Shown: positions 1 through 8,152 of the stretch, one piece after another
Layout of the letters: each line of letters begins with the position of its first letter
Numbering within the stretch: position 1 is the stretch's first letter
Assembly (NCBI GenBank): GCA_963830205.1
Contig: CAWHLP010000020.1
Coordinates: 62,001 to 126,000, forward strand
DNA from: CAVSRC01 sp963830205
GTDB lineage: Bacteria; Pseudomonadota; Alphaproteobacteria; Rhizobiales; Kaistiaceae
DNA length: 64,000 nucleotides
Reading direction: 5' to 3'
Program-made: the position numbers and the translations under genes
Notes under the pieces: model-generated
What the model was told of the DNA's origin: nothing
The model's input: the letters and a program-made list of their open reading frames with translations, nothing else
Database searches by the model: none

Positions 1-842
1 GATTTGGCGTTCACACGAGCATGTGGACCATGAACTGGGATCGCGAAGGCGCCGAACGGGCAGTGATCGGGGCCAAGCAATATGGTGTCGATTTCATCGA
101 GATCCCGATGTTGCGCCCGCGCGATATCGACACCGGCCACACCCGCGCTTTGCTCGAGCAGCACCATCTGCGCGCCGTCTGTTCGCTCGGCCTGCCGGAG
201 GAATGCTGGCCGTCGGCACATCCGGACGACGCCATCGCGTACCTTGAGCTTGCCCTCGACAAGACCAAGGCCTGCGGCGCCGAAGCGCTCTCCGGCGTCA
301 CCTATGGCGGCATCGGCGAACGTTCCGGCTTGCCGCCCACCGAGACCGAGCTTGCCAATGTCGCCAAGGCGCTCGCGGCGTCGGCCGCCTACGCCAAGAA
401 GATCGGCCTTCTGTTCGGGATCGAGCCGGTCAATCGCTACGAGAACCACCTGATCAATACCGGCTGGCAGGCCCGCGACATGATCCACCGGGTCGGCGCC
501 GACAACATCTTCATCCATCTCGACACCTATCACATGAACATCGAGGAGAAGGGCTTCGGCAACGGCATCCTCGATGCCCGCGACTTCCTGAAATACATCC
601 ACTTGAGCGAAAGCGACCGCGGCACGCCGGGCGAGGGCACCTGCGGCTGGGACGAGATCTTCGCGACGCTGGCGGCGATCGGCTACAAGGGCGCCCTGGC
701 GATGGAGAGCTTCATCAACATGATGCCGGAAATCGCCTACGGGCTGTCCGTCTGGCGTCCGGTGGCCGAAAGCCGCGACGCGGTCATGTCCAAGGGCCTG
801 CCATTCCTACGCAACAAGGCCGCGCAATACCGCCTGATCTGA
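1..842 (+). CDS. Sugar epimerase/isomerase, D-tagatose 3-epimerase family (5' partial)
   Basis: TIM-barrel metal-dependent ketose epimerase. The frame is already open at base 1 (residues FGVHTS precede the ATG at 21), so the true start lies a few codons outside the window. Family signatures are visible: GIEPVNRYE (catalytic and metal Glu), HLDTYHMNIEE (metal Asp and His), HLSESDRGTPGEG, and a C-terminal ALAMES with the second catalytic Glu. Such enzymes interconvert ketoses at C3. It lies beside fuculose-type kinases and aldolases, so a role in epimerising a ketose before phosphorylation is inferred. The exact sugar cannot be read from sequence; an erythrulose or hydroxypyruvate isomerase-like role is less likely. 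Confidence 0.85.
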   Translation, partial: FGVHTSMWTMNWDREGAERAVIGAKQYGVDFIEIPMLRPRDIDTGHTRALLEQHHLRAVCSLGLPEECWPSAHPDDAIAYLELALDKTKACGAEALSGVTYGGIGERSGLPPTETELANVAKALAASAAYAKKIGLLFGIEPVNRYENHLINTGWQARDMIHRVGADNIFIHLDTYHMNIEEKGFGNGILDARDFLKYIHLSESDRGTPGEGTCGWDEIFATLAAIGYKGALAMESFINMMPEIAYGLSVWRPVAESRDAVMSKGLPFLRNKAAQYRLI

Positions 843-938
843 CAAGGGCGGCAGGCCGAGTTGCGAACCTTCCGGCCGCGGCGCGCGATCCCTTCGCGAG
901 TCGCGGCCGGCGTGTTCCTGCGGCTCTGGATGCTCCAG

Positions 939-1589
939 TTAGGCCTTTTCCCTCAGGCCGTAGCTCGCGATCTTGTCGAGCACGATCTGGATCTGCTCGT
1001 CGGCGAGCACCGGCGGCCTGTCGGTGATCTGCAGCAGGTTGACGTACATCTTGGCGAGGGTCTCCACCTCGATGGCCAGCCACATGGCACTCGCCAGCGT
1101 CGGGCCGGTGGCGATCATGCCGTGATGGCGGAGCAGGATCGCCTTGCGGTTCTTGAGCCCCGCCTCGACGAAGTCGGAGAGCTGCTGCGTGCCATAGGTC
1201 GCATAGTCGACGACCGGGATGTCGGTGCCGCCGGCAACGGCGACCATGTAGTGGATCGCGGGAATGGGCTTGTTGAGGATCGCGATGATGGCGCTGTTGA
1301 CCGCGTGGTTGTGCACGACCGCGCCGGCGTCGGGACGGGCGCGATAGCTCGCCAGGTGGAAGCGCCACTCGCTCGACGGCACGGCGTCCTCGGCATAGGC
1401 GCCGTCGTCGCTGACGAAGACGATTTCGTCGGGTGCCATCTTGTCATAGGCGACGCCGGACGGCGTGATCAGCATGCCGCCCTCATGGCGCACGCTGATA
1501 TTGCCGGACGTGCCCTGGTTGAGGCCGCTCGCGTTCATCTCGATGCAGGCGTCGATAATGCTTTGGCGCAAGGCCGTTGTGTCGTTCAT
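939..1589 (-). CDS. Class II aldolase/adducin family protein (fuculose-phosphate aldolase-like)
   Basis: 216-residue zinc-dependent class II aldolase of the FucA/AraD fold, which typically cleaves a ketose 1-phosphate to dihydroxyacetone phosphate and an aldehyde. NQGTSGNISVR is the phosphate-binding N-terminal motif, PSSEWRFH carries the catalytic Glu, and VVHNHAVNS plus LLRHHGM supply zinc-binding His residues. The ATG at 1589 (MNDTTAL) is preferred over an upstream in-frame codon because family alignment begins there. It is divergent from the DeoR gene and shares with it an intergenic region carrying an 18-bp repeated motif. A paralogue of similar length lies at 5518-6216, so two aldolases of different specificity may serve this locus. 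Confidence 0.88.
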   Translation of the reverse strand: MNDTTALRQSIIDACIEMNASGLNQGTSGNISVRHEGGMLITPSGVAYDKMAPDEIVFVSDDGAYAEDAVPSSEWRFHLASYRARPDAGAVVHNHAVNSAIIAILNKPIPAIHYMVAVAGGTDIPVVDYATYGTQQLSDFVEAGLKNRKAILLRHHGMIATGPTLASAMWLAIEVETLAKMYVNLLQITDRPPVLADEQIQIVLDKIASYGLREKA

Positions 1590-1658
1590 CTCTGGTTCCT
1601 GGTTTTGCGAAAGACCGCCGGAGCACACGCCCATTCGGCCGCGCGCTCCGGTTCCATA

Positions 1659-1676
1659 TGCCCGTTTAAGCCCGTT
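1659..1676. promoter_or_regulatory. Candidate DeoR operator, copy 1
   Basis: TGCCCGTTTAAGCCCGTT, an imperfect direct repeat of GCCCGTT. A close copy sits at 1819-1837 (TGCCCGTTTATGACCGTTT). It lies in the divergent interval between the class II aldolase (start 1589) and the DeoR gene. DeoR-family repressors commonly bind direct repeats, so an operator is inferred. Confidence 0.45.
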
Positions 1677-1818
1677 CTAGCACCCCATTGCGGGTCGCAA
1701 CAAGCGACCACGGCATGCCGTTCCGCGACATATTCGTTCGGTGCGGCTCCGCAATATTTGCGCCATTTTCCGCCGGTTTCGCTTGAAACGCCGCGGCTCC
1801 TGCGCGATAAAGCGCCAA

Positions 1819-1837
1819 TGCCCGTTTATGACCGTTT
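1819..1837. promoter_or_regulatory. Candidate DeoR operator, copy 2
   Basis: TGCCCGTTTATGACCGTTT, matching the motif at 1659-1676 at nearly all positions. It overlaps an upstream in-frame ATG (1818) of the DeoR gene. This is one reason to place the real start at 1854, which would leave this motif in the leader for autoregulation. Confidence 0.4.
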
Positions 1838-1853
1838 GGCGGGGAACCAGGGA

Positions 1854-2585
1854 ATGCTCGTCGGGCGCATGAAGGACATCGTCAATCGCGTCGACCATGT
1901 CGGCTCGGCGACGGTCAGCGATCTCGCCGGCCAGTTCGGCGTGGCGGTCGAGACGATCCGCCGGGACCTGCGCGCGCTCGAAGAGGGCGGCTACGTTCGC
2001 CGCACCCATGGCGGTGCGGTGTCGATCCTCGACAACGACGAAGCATCGCTCGCCTTCGGTTCGCGGCAACTGCGCAACGCCGAGGCCAAGAAGGAAATGG
2101 CCCGGCTGGCGATCCCGATGATCCGGGAGGGCGACGTGCTCATGCTCGATCAGAGTTCGAGCTGTTGGTACCTCGCCCAGGCGCTGCCCAACATCGCGCT
2201 GACGATCATCACCAATTCGGTGCGCATCGTGTTCGACATGGTGCGCAAGCCCAGGGTGAAGGTGATCGCGGTCGGTGGCGAGTATTTCGAGAGCTACGGC
2301 GCCTTTCTCGGCGTCATCGCGGTCAACAACATCCTCGAGTTCACCGCCGACATCTGCTTCCATTCCTGTGGCGCCTTCCAGGAAGGGGTCGCGGCCTGGG
2401 ACAGCAACGAGCTCAATGCCGGCGCGAAGAAGGCGATGCTGCGCAACAGCCGCTCCAATGTGCTGCTGTGCGATACCAGCAAGTTCGGCCGCTCGGCCTT
2501 GGCGCTGGTCAACCGTGCCGATCAGATCGACTGCCGGATCAGCGAAGACGGCGTCGTCGGCGCGGTTCGGCGGGTGGAAAGGTGA
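1854..2585 (+). CDS. DeoR/GlpR-family transcriptional regulator of sugar catabolism
   Basis: About 243 residues: an N-terminal winged helix (SATVSDLAGQFGVAVETIRRDL followed by EEGGYVRRTHGGAV, the classic DeoR signature) and a C-terminal DeoRC sugar-phosphate sensor domain ending in the family-typical KFGRSALALVN stretch. Members repress sugar operons until a phosphorylated intermediate binds. I place the start at ATG 1854, with GGGGA about 9 bp upstream; ATG 1818 lacks a ribosome site and overlaps a repeated operator-like motif. The frame stays open far upstream but that part has no DeoR similarity. It precedes the FGGY kinase genes and is divergent from the class II aldolase, so local control is inferred. 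Confidence 0.9.
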   Translation: MLVGRMKDIVNRVDHVGSATVSDLAGQFGVAVETIRRDLRALEEGGYVRRTHGGAVSILDNDEASLAFGSRQLRNAEAKKEMARLAIPMIREGDVLMLDQSSSCWYLAQALPNIALTIITNSVRIVFDMVRKPRVKVIAVGGEYFESYGAFLGVIAVNNILEFTADICFHSCGAFQEGVAAWDSNELNAGAKKAMLRNSRSNVLLCDTSKFGRSALALVNRADQIDCRISEDGVVGAVRRVER

Positions 2586-2726
2586 CCGCCAAATGGCCTT
2601 GGGCGATCGATCGGAGCGGAGCGCCGGTCAACCGGCGGTGGGGAGTCGCAGCGAAATGCCTCAGGCGGCGGGCGCGCGCATCTGGTTCAATGGCGGGCGT
2701 CCTTACGCACGGCGAGAAAGACAGCC

Positions 2727-4130
2727 ATGAGCGAAGACTGCGTCGTCGTCCTTGATTGCGGCAGCACCAACCTGCGCGCCATCGCCGTATCGGCGTCCGG
2801 CAAGGTGATTGCCCGCGCATCGGAAAAGAACGCGACGATCGCCGACCCCGACCACGACGATTGGCACTACTGGTCGTTCGACCAGATCTTCGAGAAGCTC
2901 GACCGCTGCAGCCGCACCATCGCTGCCGAGATCGACCCCAAGCGGGTGCGCGCAGTCACGGCGACCACCTTCGGCGGCGACGGCACCTTCCTCGATGCCG
3001 ATGGCAAGATGATGTTCCCGGTCATCTCGTGGTCGTGCACGCGCACGATCGAATCGCAGAGCCACATGGCGCGCTACATCGATCCGGACCGTGCGGTCGC
3101 GATCAGCGGCGTCGGCCATTTCTCCTTCAACACGCTGAACAAGTTCATCTGGTTCCGCGAGCACCGGCCGGACCTCATCGAGAAGGCCAGCGCCTTCCTG
3201 TTCGCCAGCTCGCTCATCACCCACCGGCTGACCGGGCGGCTGACCAACGATGCCACCATGGTCGGCACCTCGCAGATGGCCGAGATCAAGAGCCAGGATT
3301 TCAGCGACGAGATCCTGTCCGCGCTCAAGGTCAGGCGATCGCTCTTCCCAAAGATCGTCTTTCCCGGCGATGTGATTGGCCCGTTGCGGGCGGATGTCGC
3401 CGCGGCACTCGGCCTGCCGGCGGGCATTCCGGTCGTCTCCGCCGGGCATGACACGCAGTTCGCCGTGTTCGGCGCCGGCGCCGCGCCCGGCCGGCCGGTC
3501 CTGTCGTCGGGGACATGGGAAATCCTGATGGCCCGCTGCGACAGCGTCACGCTGCCGGCCATCGACGACTTCAACGACGCCTTCACCTGCGAATGGGACG
3601 TGCTCAAAGGGCACTACAATCCCGGCTTCCAGTATGTGGCATCGGCGGTCGTCGAATGGGCCGGGCGCACCATGTTCGGCGAGCTCTCGGGCGCCGAGAA
3701 GTACCAGACCATGATCCGCGAGGCCGAGGCCGCCCCGGCCGATTGCCGCGGCATCGGGCTTGATCCCGATTTCCTCGTCGGCAAGGGCAGCATCGTCAAC
3801 CTTTCGCTCGACGTCGACCGCGGCACGCTGTTCCGCGCGCTGCTGCAGGCGCTCGCCGGGCGGCTGAAGACCGGACTTGGCGTGCTGGAAAAGGCCGGCG
3901 CCTTCAAGGCGCACGAATTGACGCTGGTCGGTGGCGGCGGACGCAACCGCCTGTGGACCCAGCTCAAGGCCAATGCGCTCGGCATCCCGGTCAAGACCGT
4001 CGCGGAACCGGAAACCACCGTGCTCGGCGCCGCCATGTTCGCCCTCAAGGGCGCCGGTGTGTTCGCTTCGGCCGAGGCGGCGCGCGATGCGTTCGGCCTC
4101 GTCTACGACGTCACGGAGCCGGAGGCATGA
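2727..4130 (+). CDS. fucK: L-fuculokinase (FGGY family)
   Basis: 467-residue FGGY carbohydrate kinase that phosphorylates L-fuculose to L-fuculose 1-phosphate with ATP. It resembles enterobacterial FucK along its length: VLDCGSTNLRAIAVSASGK (phosphate 1 motif), TTFGGDGTF, ISGVGHFSFNTLNKFIW, SAGHDTQFAVFGAG, LSSGTWEILMAR, and the adenosine motif VGGGGRNRLWTQLKAN. Length matches the family. ATG 2727 is the family start. The stop overlaps the start of the next kinase by ATGA, indicating translational coupling. With the class II aldolases nearby it forms the kinase-aldolase core of a fucose-like pathway. A related 6-deoxy ketose substrate is possible. Confidence 0.9.
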   Translation: MSEDCVVVLDCGSTNLRAIAVSASGKVIARASEKNATIADPDHDDWHYWSFDQIFEKLDRCSRTIAAEIDPKRVRAVTATTFGGDGTFLDADGKMMFPVISWSCTRTIESQSHMARYIDPDRAVAISGVGHFSFNTLNKFIWFREHRPDLIEKASAFLFASSLITHRLTGRLTNDATMVGTSQMAEIKSQDFSDEILSALKVRRSLFPKIVFPGDVIGPLRADVAAALGLPAGIPVVSAGHDTQFAVFGAGAAPGRPVLSSGTWEILMARCDSVTLPAIDDFNDAFTCEWDVLKGHYNPGFQYVASAVVEWAGRTMFGELSGAEKYQTMIREAEAAPADCRGIGLDPDFLVGKGSIVNLSLDVDRGTLFRALLQALAGRLKTGLGVLEKAGAFKAHELTLVGGGGRNRLWTQLKANALGIPVKTVAEPETTVLGAAMFALKGAGVFASAEAARDAFGLVYDVTEPEA

Positions 4131-5521
4131 CCGCGCCCGCCGTCGTCGTCCTCGACATCGGCAAGACCAATATCAAGCTGTCCGCCACGACGCCGGACGG
4201 CGCGGTTGTGGAGACGCTGTCGACGCCCAACGTCGAGCTCGATGGTCCGCCCTATCGCCATCACGATATCGTCGGGCTCGAAGCGTGGCTGCTCGACGGC
4301 TTGAGCAACCTCGCTGCCCGCCATGCCGTCAGCGCCATCGTCACCACCGCACATGGCGGGCGCGGCGTCCTGGTCGGTGCCGAGGCAGCGGTGCTGCCCA
4401 TGGTCGATTACGAGCAGCCGATCCCGGACGAGGTGGCCAGGGCCTACGCCGCCATCGCCGGTTCCTTCCGCGAACGCGGCAGCCCGATCATGCTGGGCGC
4501 CTCGCATGTCGCCCGTCAGATGCTCTGGCAGGAGACCTGCTGGCCGCAGGACTTCGCCCGCGCGCGGGCGATCCTCATGATACCGCAATATTGGGCCTGG
4601 CGGCTGTCGGGGGTCCCGGCGAGCGAGGTGACGGCGCTCTCGGCCCAATCCCACGTGTGGTCGCCCGCCGACCAGCGCCCGACGGCGTTGGTCAGGGAGC
4701 GCGGCTGGCTGCACCTGATCCCTCCGCTCAGGCCCGCCTGGCAGGTGCTCGGCCCGCTCAAGCCGGAGATCGTCGCCAGGACCGGGCTCGCCCCGGATAC
4801 CGCCGTCCTCTGCGGCATCCACGATTCCTCGGCCAACTTCTACCGCTACCAGGCCGCAGGCCTGTCGGACTTCGTCGTGGTGTCGACCGGCACCTGGATC
4901 GTCATGCTCTCCGACCGGACCGAAACCGAGTTCGATCGCGAGCGACCGGGCCACTCGATCAACGCCAATATCTTCGGCCGACCCATACCCGGCATGCTGA
5001 CCATGGGCGGGCGCGAGTTCCAGTCCGTCGCCGGCGACGCGAAGGGACCGGGGTCGCACGCGGCATTGGCGCGCATCGTCGCAACGCGAACCATGGCCCT
5101 GCCCTCCTTTGCCTCCGATGACGGCCTGTTCCCGGGCACCGCCCACCGCGGGCGCATCGAGGGGCCGCTGGCGGAGGATCGCGCGTCGCGCTTCGCGCTT
5201 GCCGCGCTCTACGCCGCCCTCCTGACGGCAAAATGCATCGAGGACATGCCGCGCACGTCGACGATCGTGGTCGATGGCGGCTTCGTGCGGGACGCGCTCT
5301 ATGGCGAGATCCTCGCGGCGCTGTTCCCCGACCGGCGTGTTCTGGTCAATCGCGACAGTGCCGGCACCACCACCGGTGCCGCGCTGCTTGCCTCCCACGC
5401 GACCCGGAAACGGCCGGCGCCGCTGTCGGTGGAGGTGGCGAACGTGGCCGGCATTCCCCCGCTTTCCGAGTATCGCGCCGATTGGTGCGCGCTGAGCCAG
5501 ATGATGGAGCACACCCCGTGA
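4127..5521 (+). CDS. Second FGGY-family carbohydrate kinase
   Basis: 464-residue FGGY kinase starting at the ATG that overlaps the fucK stop. Visible features are VVVLDIGKTNIKLSATTPDG (N-terminal phosphate loop), TTAHGGRGVLVG, IHDSSANFYRYQ, VVSTGTWIVMLS (hinge motif) and a C-terminal VVDGGFVRDALYGEILAA. It differs clearly from the preceding FucK, being closer in style to rhamnulokinase-like members, so it is not a recent tandem copy. It runs directly into a class II aldolase gene by GTGA overlap, suggesting this kinase and aldolase form their own pair. The substrate is unknown; a second deoxy-sugar or pentulose is plausible. Confidence 0.85.
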   Translation: MTAPAVVVLDIGKTNIKLSATTPDGAVVETLSTPNVELDGPPYRHHDIVGLEAWLLDGLSNLAARHAVSAIVTTAHGGRGVLVGAEAAVLPMVDYEQPIPDEVARAYAAIAGSFRERGSPIMLGASHVARQMLWQETCWPQDFARARAILMIPQYWAWRLSGVPASEVTALSAQSHVWSPADQRPTALVRERGWLHLIPPLRPAWQVLGPLKPEIVARTGLAPDTAVLCGIHDSSANFYRYQAAGLSDFVVVSTGTWIVMLSDRTETEFDRERPGHSINANIFGRPIPGMLTMGGREFQSVAGDAKGPGSHAALARIVATRTMALPSFASDDGLFPGTAHRGRIEGPLAEDRASRFALAALYAALLTAKCIEDMPRTSTIVVDGGFVRDALYGEILAALFPDRRVLVNRDSAGTTTGAALLASHATRKRPAPLSVEVANVAGIPPLSEYRADWCALSQMMEHTP

Positions 5522-6216
5522 CGACCTATGACGACAAGGCACTCAGGCAGGAGATGGTGGCGGTCTGCCGCCGCATGAACGACATCGGCCTCAACCAGGG
5601 CACCGCCGGCAACCTGTCGGCGCGCAACCCCACCGGCTTCCTGGTCACGCCGAGCTCGCTGCCCTACGACCTGATGAAGCCCGAAGACATCGTGCAGATG
5701 TATTTCGACGGCACCTATGAGGGCAGCCTCAGGCCGTCGTCCGAATGGCGCTTCCATCGCGATATCCTGCATAACCGGACGGACATCGACAGCGTCCTGC
5801 ATTGCCATTCGATCTATGCAACGACCGTGGCGGTGCATCACAAGACGATCCCCGCCTTCCACTACATGATCGGCCTTGCCGGCGGCACGACGATCCGCTG
5901 CGCCCGTTACGCCACCTACGGCACCCAGGCGCTGTCCGATGCGGCCATCGAGGCACTCAAGGACCGCCTCGCCTGTCTGCTCGGCCAGCACGGCCAGATC
6001 TCGCTGGGCGCGTCGCCGACGACTGCGCTGGCGCTGGCCATCGAGGTCGAGGCGCTGTCGCGTCTCTATGTCCAGGCGCTGCCGCTTGGCGAACCGCCGA
6101 TCCTCTCCGACGAGGAGATGGCGCGCGTCATCAAGCAGATGACCAACATGAGCTACGGCAAGATGCCCGACCTCGAAGGCGTCAACGATACGGCGCGCCG
6201 GCGGCAACCGGCGTAA
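5518..6216 (+). CDS. Class II aldolase/adducin family protein (fuculose-phosphate aldolase-like)
   Basis: 232-residue zinc aldolase of the FucA type. NQGTAGNLSARN binds phosphate, RPSSEWRFH has the catalytic Glu, VLHCHSIYAT and LLGQHGQISLG carry zinc-ligand His residues. GTG 5518 is chosen because it overlaps the kinase stop (GTGA) and matches the paralogue's N-terminus; the longer open frame upstream is inside the kinase. In LLGQHGQ the first His of the usual HHG is Gln, a small deviation from the paralogue at 939-1589 (RHHGM), which may affect metal binding or specificity. It ends the fucK operon and is convergent with the MBL gene. Confidence 0.87.
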   Translation: MTTYDDKALRQEMVAVCRRMNDIGLNQGTAGNLSARNPTGFLVTPSSLPYDLMKPEDIVQMYFDGTYEGSLRPSSEWRFHRDILHNRTDIDSVLHCHSIYATTVAVHHKTIPAFHYMIGLAGGTTIRCARYATYGTQALSDAAIEALKDRLACLLGQHGQISLGASPTTALALAIEVEALSRLYVQALPLGEPPILSDEEMARVIKQMTNMSYGKMPDLEGVNDTARRRQPA

Positions 6217-6314
6217 CGGTCCCGAATTCCCGTCGACGTCATCGGCGGCGCCTGTTCGACCTTGGGCACGACCCTCACGCTCGCATCGGGACGCCGCCGG
6301 TTGGCCGGCAGCGC

Positions 6315-7145
6315 CTACGCCGCCTTGACGATCTTGTAGCCTTCGACTTCCTTGACCACCGGCAAGCCCTCCCAGCGATCGGAATCGTGGATCAGGATCA
6401 GCCGCTTCTGGTCGTGGCCGATCTCGGTCTCGACCTTGTCGAGGGTCTTGAGCTGGTCCCAGAAGCTGCCGGTGGCGTTGTTCAGCGGGGCATAGACGCC
6501 GTCATTGTTGATGCCGCTGAACTGGCGCCGCGAATAGACGCAGTCGCCCGAGATTCCCAGCCGTCCGCGCGCCGTCTCGATCATCACGAACTGATGCCCG
6601 GGGGTGTGGCCGGGGCCGAGACGGGCGTGGATGCCGGGCAGGATGTTGTCCTTGTCGCCGTCGATCAGGGTGACGCGATGCTCGATGGAGGCTTCCAGCG
6701 CCGTCCTCAGATTGTCCGGATCGATGATCGCGGTCAGGTAGCCGAAGCGCTTGGGCAGCGCGATCGCCTCATACCAGGTCAAGAGCTCGCTCTTCTGGAT
6801 GAAGATGTTGGCGTTCGGGTACTGGGCGATCGATCCCATGTGGTCGAAATGGGCGTGGGTGATGACGATGTCGGTGATCTCCTCGGCCTTGACGCCGAGT
6901 TCGCCGAGCATGCGCACCGGCGAGATCCAGTAGGGGATGCCGAACTTGCGCGAGAAGCCCGAGCTCGCTTCGTCCTGCATGAAGCCGGTGTCGATGAGCA
7001 CCTTGCGGTCGCCCTGGCGGGCCAGCATGAAGGAGAACGGCAGGTCGACGACCCCCTCATTGTACATGCCGCTGATGAGATCGACCCACGGCTGCTCCTT
7101 CGAGCGCGCATATTCGATGACGTAGAGATCCCAGATGTCGGACAT
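6315..7145 (-). CDS. MBL-fold metallo-hydrolase (lactonase-like)
   Basis: 276-residue metallo-beta-lactamase-fold hydrolase. The dinuclear zinc motif THAHFDHMG is intact, followed by GPGHTPGHQ (third His) and GISGDCV (bridging Asp). The ATG at 7145 (MSDIWDLYV) is used; the longer frame runs back into the permease. Members of this N-acyl-homoserine-lactonase-like subgroup open lactones, but many have other substrates. Because it is the last gene of the divergently placed ribose-type ABC operon, hydrolysis of a sugar lactone is a better guess than quorum quenching. This is inferred from context only. Confidence 0.8.
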   Translation of the reverse strand: MSDIWDLYVIEYARSKEQPWVDLISGMYNEGVVDLPFSFMLARQGDRKVLIDTGFMQDEASSGFSRKFGIPYWISPVRMLGELGVKAEEITDIVITHAHFDHMGSIAQYPNANIFIQKSELLTWYEAIALPKRFGYLTAIIDPDNLRTALEASIEHRVTLIDGDKDNILPGIHARLGPGHTPGHQFVMIETARGRLGISGDCVYSRRQFSGINNDGVYAPLNNATGSFWDQLKTLDKVETEIGHDQKRLILIHDSDRWEGLPVVKEVEGYKIVKAA

Positions 7146-7156
7146 GAGGGTTCCTC

Positions 7157-8152
7157 CTAGCTTTCCGCAATGAGACGGCCGAGGCTGGACAGGGCCACGG
7201 CGACGATCAGGATCGACCCCTGGAACATGTACTGGCTGAAGGTCGGCGCGCCGAAGATGTTGAGGCCGTTGAAGCCGATGGCGATGATCAGCGCCCCGAC
7301 CAGGGTGCCGAGAACATGGAACTCGCCGTCGCGCAGCGTCGCCGACCCGAGGAAGACCGCGGCAAACGCCGTCAGCAGGTAGGAGTCGGCGGCGCTGGTG
7401 GTGCCGCTGCCCAGCCGCGAGGCGAGCAGGATGCCGGTCAGCGCGGCGCACATGCCGGAGATGATGAAGCCCAGCGTCTTGATGCGGTCGACGTCGATGC
7501 CGGCCAGGCGCGCTGCGGCGGCATTGCCGCCGACCGCCTGGATCTCCTGGCCGATCGCGGTGCGTTCGACCAGAACCCACAGGCCGCCCATGACCAGCGC
7601 CATGACGACGATGTTGTTGGGAATGCCGAACAGCCAGCGACCCAGCGACAGCTGCAGGAAGAGCTCGGGAACGCCGGCGACGATCGGCACGCCCCAGGAA
7701 TAGGCGAAGGCGAAGCCGGTGAGGATGGTGCCGACGCCGAGCGTGGCGATCACCGAATTGACGCGCATCTTGGTGACGATGAAGCCGTTGACCAGCCCGA
7801 TCAGCCCGCCGAGCGCCAGCACGATGATGATGGCGACCGGGATGGGCAGCTTGTTGTGGACGATGAGGCCGGTGACCAGGATGCCGTGCATGCTGGCGGC
7901 CATGCCGATCGACAGGTCGAGCTCACCGACGATGACGGCGAGCGTGAGGCCGCCGGCGATGATCATGGCCAGCGACGCCTGATTGAGCACATTGGTGAAG
8001 TTGTTCAGCGTCGGGAAGGCCCGCGGCGACAGAAGCGAGAACACCGCGATCATCGCCACCAGGCCGATGATGGTGCCGTAGCGGGCGAAGACACCCAGCG
8101 CCGCCTTGGTCTGTGGTGTCAGGCGTCGGCTGCCGATTGCGATGTCGGTCAT
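7157..8152 (-). CDS. Sugar ABC transporter permease (RbsC/XylH type)
   Basis: 331-residue inner-membrane permease of the carbohydrate-uptake-2 class, with about eight to ten hydrophobic segments. The diagnostic GGNAAAARLAGI loop (usual form GGN..AA..SGI) that contacts the ATPase is present, as are GGLTLAVIVGELDLSIGM and LGLVNGFIV-like motifs. It overlaps the ATPase gene by four bases and lies 11 bp before the MBL hydrolase. It would import a pentose, hexose or deoxy-hexose for the kinases at 2.7-5.5 kb. Length is normal for the family. Confidence 0.9.
   Translation of the reverse strand: MTDIAIGSRRLTPQTKAALGVFARYGTIIGLVAMIAVFSLLSPRAFPTLNNFTNVLNQASLAMIIAGGLTLAVIVGELDLSIGMAASMHGILVTGLIVHNKLPIPVAIIIVLALGGLIGLVNGFIVTKMRVNSVIATLGVGTILTGFAFAYSWGVPIVAGVPELFLQLSLGRWLFGIPNNIVVMALVMGGLWVLVERTAIGQEIQAVGGNAAAARLAGIDVDRIKTLGFIISGMCAALTGILLASRLGSGTTSAADSYLLTAFAAVFLGSATLRDGEFHVLGTLVGALIIAIGFNGLNIFGAPTFSQYMFQGSILIVAVALSSLGRLIAES

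Noticed and set aside
861..1853. N-terminal extension of the DeoR frame
   Set aside because: The frame is open but antisense to the class II aldolase and has no DeoR similarity; a ribosome site exists at 1854.
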